DNA of 64,000 nt, taken from DASXKD01 sp963703605 (lineage in GTDB: Bacteria; Actinomycetota; Actinomycetes; Streptosporangiales; Streptosporangiaceae). Under the pieces are notes generated by a model. It searched no databases, had not been told where the DNA came from, and was given only the letters and a program-made list of their open reading frames with translations. The stretch spans positions 62,001 through 126,000 of the forward strand of contig CAVPFC010000048.1 of the NCBI GenBank assembly GCA_963703605.1. The letters are read 5' to 3'. Shown here piece by piece: positions 62,915-64,000 of the stretch. The stretch's first letter is position 1. Every line of letters begins with the position of its first letter. The position numbers and the translations under genes are program-made.

Positions 62915-63463
62915 ATGGCGGTCGGCCAGTATCACTGGGCCAATAACGGCCGGGGCCAGATGCGCGCCGCGGACGTGGACCGGGACCGTGCGGTGGGGTT
63001 CCTCACCACGGCGTTCACCGAGGGGCGGCTGACCAAGGAAGAGTACGACGCCCGGGTGGACACCGCGCTGCACGCCCGCACCTACGCCGAGCTGGACACC
63101 CTGGTGACCGACCTGCCCGGGGCGCGGGCCGTTCCGGTGGTGCGGCCGAGGGGGACCAACAGCCTGGCGATCGCCAGCCTGGCCTGCGGGGTGGCGCAGT
63201 TCATGCTCGGGCCGCTGCCCACCATCCCCGCGATTGTGCTCGGCCACATGGCCCGGCACCAGATCAAGCGCACCGGCGAGGACGGGGCCGGGCTCGCGCT
63301 GGTCGGCCTGATGCTCGGCTGGGCCGCGGTCGTCCTCGGCATCATCGCCCTGGCCGGCATGGCGGTGGTCGCGACCCGCCTGGGGCATCCGGTGTTCCAG
63401 CGGACCATCCACGCCCAGCCGATCCCCGGGCTCCCGCAGCCCCAGGCCCCCGCGGCGCCGTAG
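62915..63463 (+). CDS. DUF1707 and DUF4190 membrane protein
   Basis: A 182-residue protein starting at ATG 62915 after GGAGG. The N-terminal DUF1707 domain (QMRAADVDRDRAVGFLTTAF, then TEGRLTKEEYDARVDTALHA) is a small helical domain typical of actinobacterial sensing proteins. DUF4190 follows with two membrane helices (SLAIASLACGVAQFMLGPLP, ALVGLMLGWAAVVLGIIALA). The function is unknown. It diverges from the MOSC gene and converges on lepA. Confidence 0.8.
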   Translation: MAVGQYHWANNGRGQMRAADVDRDRAVGFLTTAFTEGRLTKEEYDARVDTALHARTYAELDTLVTDLPGARAVPVVRPRGTNSLAIASLACGVAQFMLGPLPTIPAIVLGHMARHQIKRTGEDGAGLALVGLMLGWAAVVLGIIALAGMAVVATRLGHPVFQRTIHAQPIPGLPQPQAPAAP

Positions 63464-63498
63464 CGCCCTGACGAGCCGGCTCAGGCTGGCCGGCTGGC

Positions 63499-64000
63499 TC
63501 AGCGTTTGTCGGATGAGGTGGACAGCGCGGCGATGAAGGCCTCCTGGGGCACCTCGACCCGGCCGATCACCTTCATCCGGCGCTTGCCCTCCTTCTGCTT
63601 CTCCAGCAGCTTGCGCTTGCGGGTGATGTCGCCGCCATAACACTTGGCCAGCACGTCCTTGCGCAGCGCCCGGATGTTCTCCCGGGCGATGACCTTCGCC
63701 CCGATCGCCGCCTGGATCGGCACCTCGAACTGCTGCCGCGGGATCAGCTCGCGCAGCTTCGACGTCATCGCGACCCCGTAGTCGCGGGCCTTGTCGGCGT
63801 GGACGATCTGGCTGAACGCGTCCACCGGCTGGCCTTGCAGCAGGATGTCGACCTTGACCAGGCTGGCCTCGGCCTCCCCGGCGGGCTCGTAGTCCAGCGA
63901 GGCGTAGCCGCGGGTGCGCGACTTGAGCTGGTCGAAGAAGTCGAAGATGATCTCCCCCAGCGGCATCGTGTAGCGGATCTCGACCCGGTCCGCGGACAGG
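63499..64000 (-). CDS. lepA: Elongation factor 4, C-terminal part
   Basis: The gene continues beyond the right edge; the visible part is the final 166 residues. It includes VEIRYTMPLGEIIFDFFDQL, then SRTRGYASLDYEPAGEAEAS. Next come VDAFSQIVHADKARDYG, QQFEVPIQAAIGAKVIAREN, and LAKCYGGDITRKRKLLEKQK. These are the EF-G-like domain V and the unique C-terminal domain of LepA. The protein acts on stalled or mistranslocated ribosomes and in ribosome assembly. lepA followed by hemW and hrcA is the usual actinobacterial order. Confidence 0.95.
   Translation of the reverse strand, partial: LSADRVEIRYTMPLGEIIFDFFDQLKSRTRGYASLDYEPAGEAEASLVKVDILLQGQPVDAFSQIVHADKARDYGVAMTSKLRELIPRQQFEVPIQAAIGAKVIARENIRALRKDVLAKCYGGDITRKRKLLEKQKEGKRRMKVIGRVEVPQEAFIAALSTSSDKR

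Overview
The window is very GC-rich chromosomal DNA from an actinomycete. Many starts are GTG, and the genes form the classic actinobacterial housekeeping series: lepA, hemW, hrcA, dnaJ, rsmE, HIT, phoH, ybeY, CNNM, cdd-like, era, leuA, recO, uppS, glyS, ppdK, dgt, dnaG and rpoD. The secreted enzymes and several ECF-type sigma factors point to a Streptosporangiales-like lineage, but the genus cannot be fixed from this sequence.

Layout. 1-2.9 kb: edge of an SDR gene, then a sigma factor coupled to a zinc-finger mini-protein and a secreted protein. 2.9-4.2 kb: remnants of a Mut7-C gene and a tyrosine integrase. 4.27-11.94 kb: an apparent genomic island bounded by a 43-bp direct repeat of the 3' half of tRNA-Asn. 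It holds an IS630-like remnant, a secreted glycoamylase-like protein, a secreted GH3 beta-glucosidase, a broken HTH gene, a VapBC-like pair and a small conserved gene. 12-22.3 kb: membrane proteins, rpoD, dnaG, a HAD phosphatase, a DinB-type protein, an AbiEi/DUF559-like protein, a ferredoxin reductase and dgt. 22.3-30.9 kb: ppdK, a small-peptide/ECF-sigma/propeller operon, a 6PGDH-like reductase, a lysyl-oxidase-like protein and a MITE-like element. 30.9-35 kb: glyS and a penicillin-acylase family enzyme. 35.3-38.4 kb: an unusual operon of a 12-residue-repeat protein, a TPR protein and an MFS transporter. 38.4-48.3 kb: a DUF1906 protein, uppS, recO, leuA with a leucine leader peptide, a zinc-ribbon protein, a decayed ABC exporter and a hybrid histidine kinase. 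48.5-64 kb: a GNAT protein and the era-to-lepA core block, including the hrcA-dnaJ heat-shock unit with a CIRCE operator.

How it works together. The right half is mostly ribosome, chaperone, cell-wall and amino-acid housekeeping. The visible regulation is HrcA/CIRCE for dnaJ, a leucine attenuator for leuA and an operator for vapBC. The left part is accessory.

About ten genes are split by single frameshifts. Some are core genes (dnaJ, hemW), so part of this is probably sequence error. The multiply damaged genes around the tRNA-Asn island look like genuine decay. The most novel item is the repeat-protein/TPR/MFS operon at 35.3-38.4 kb.
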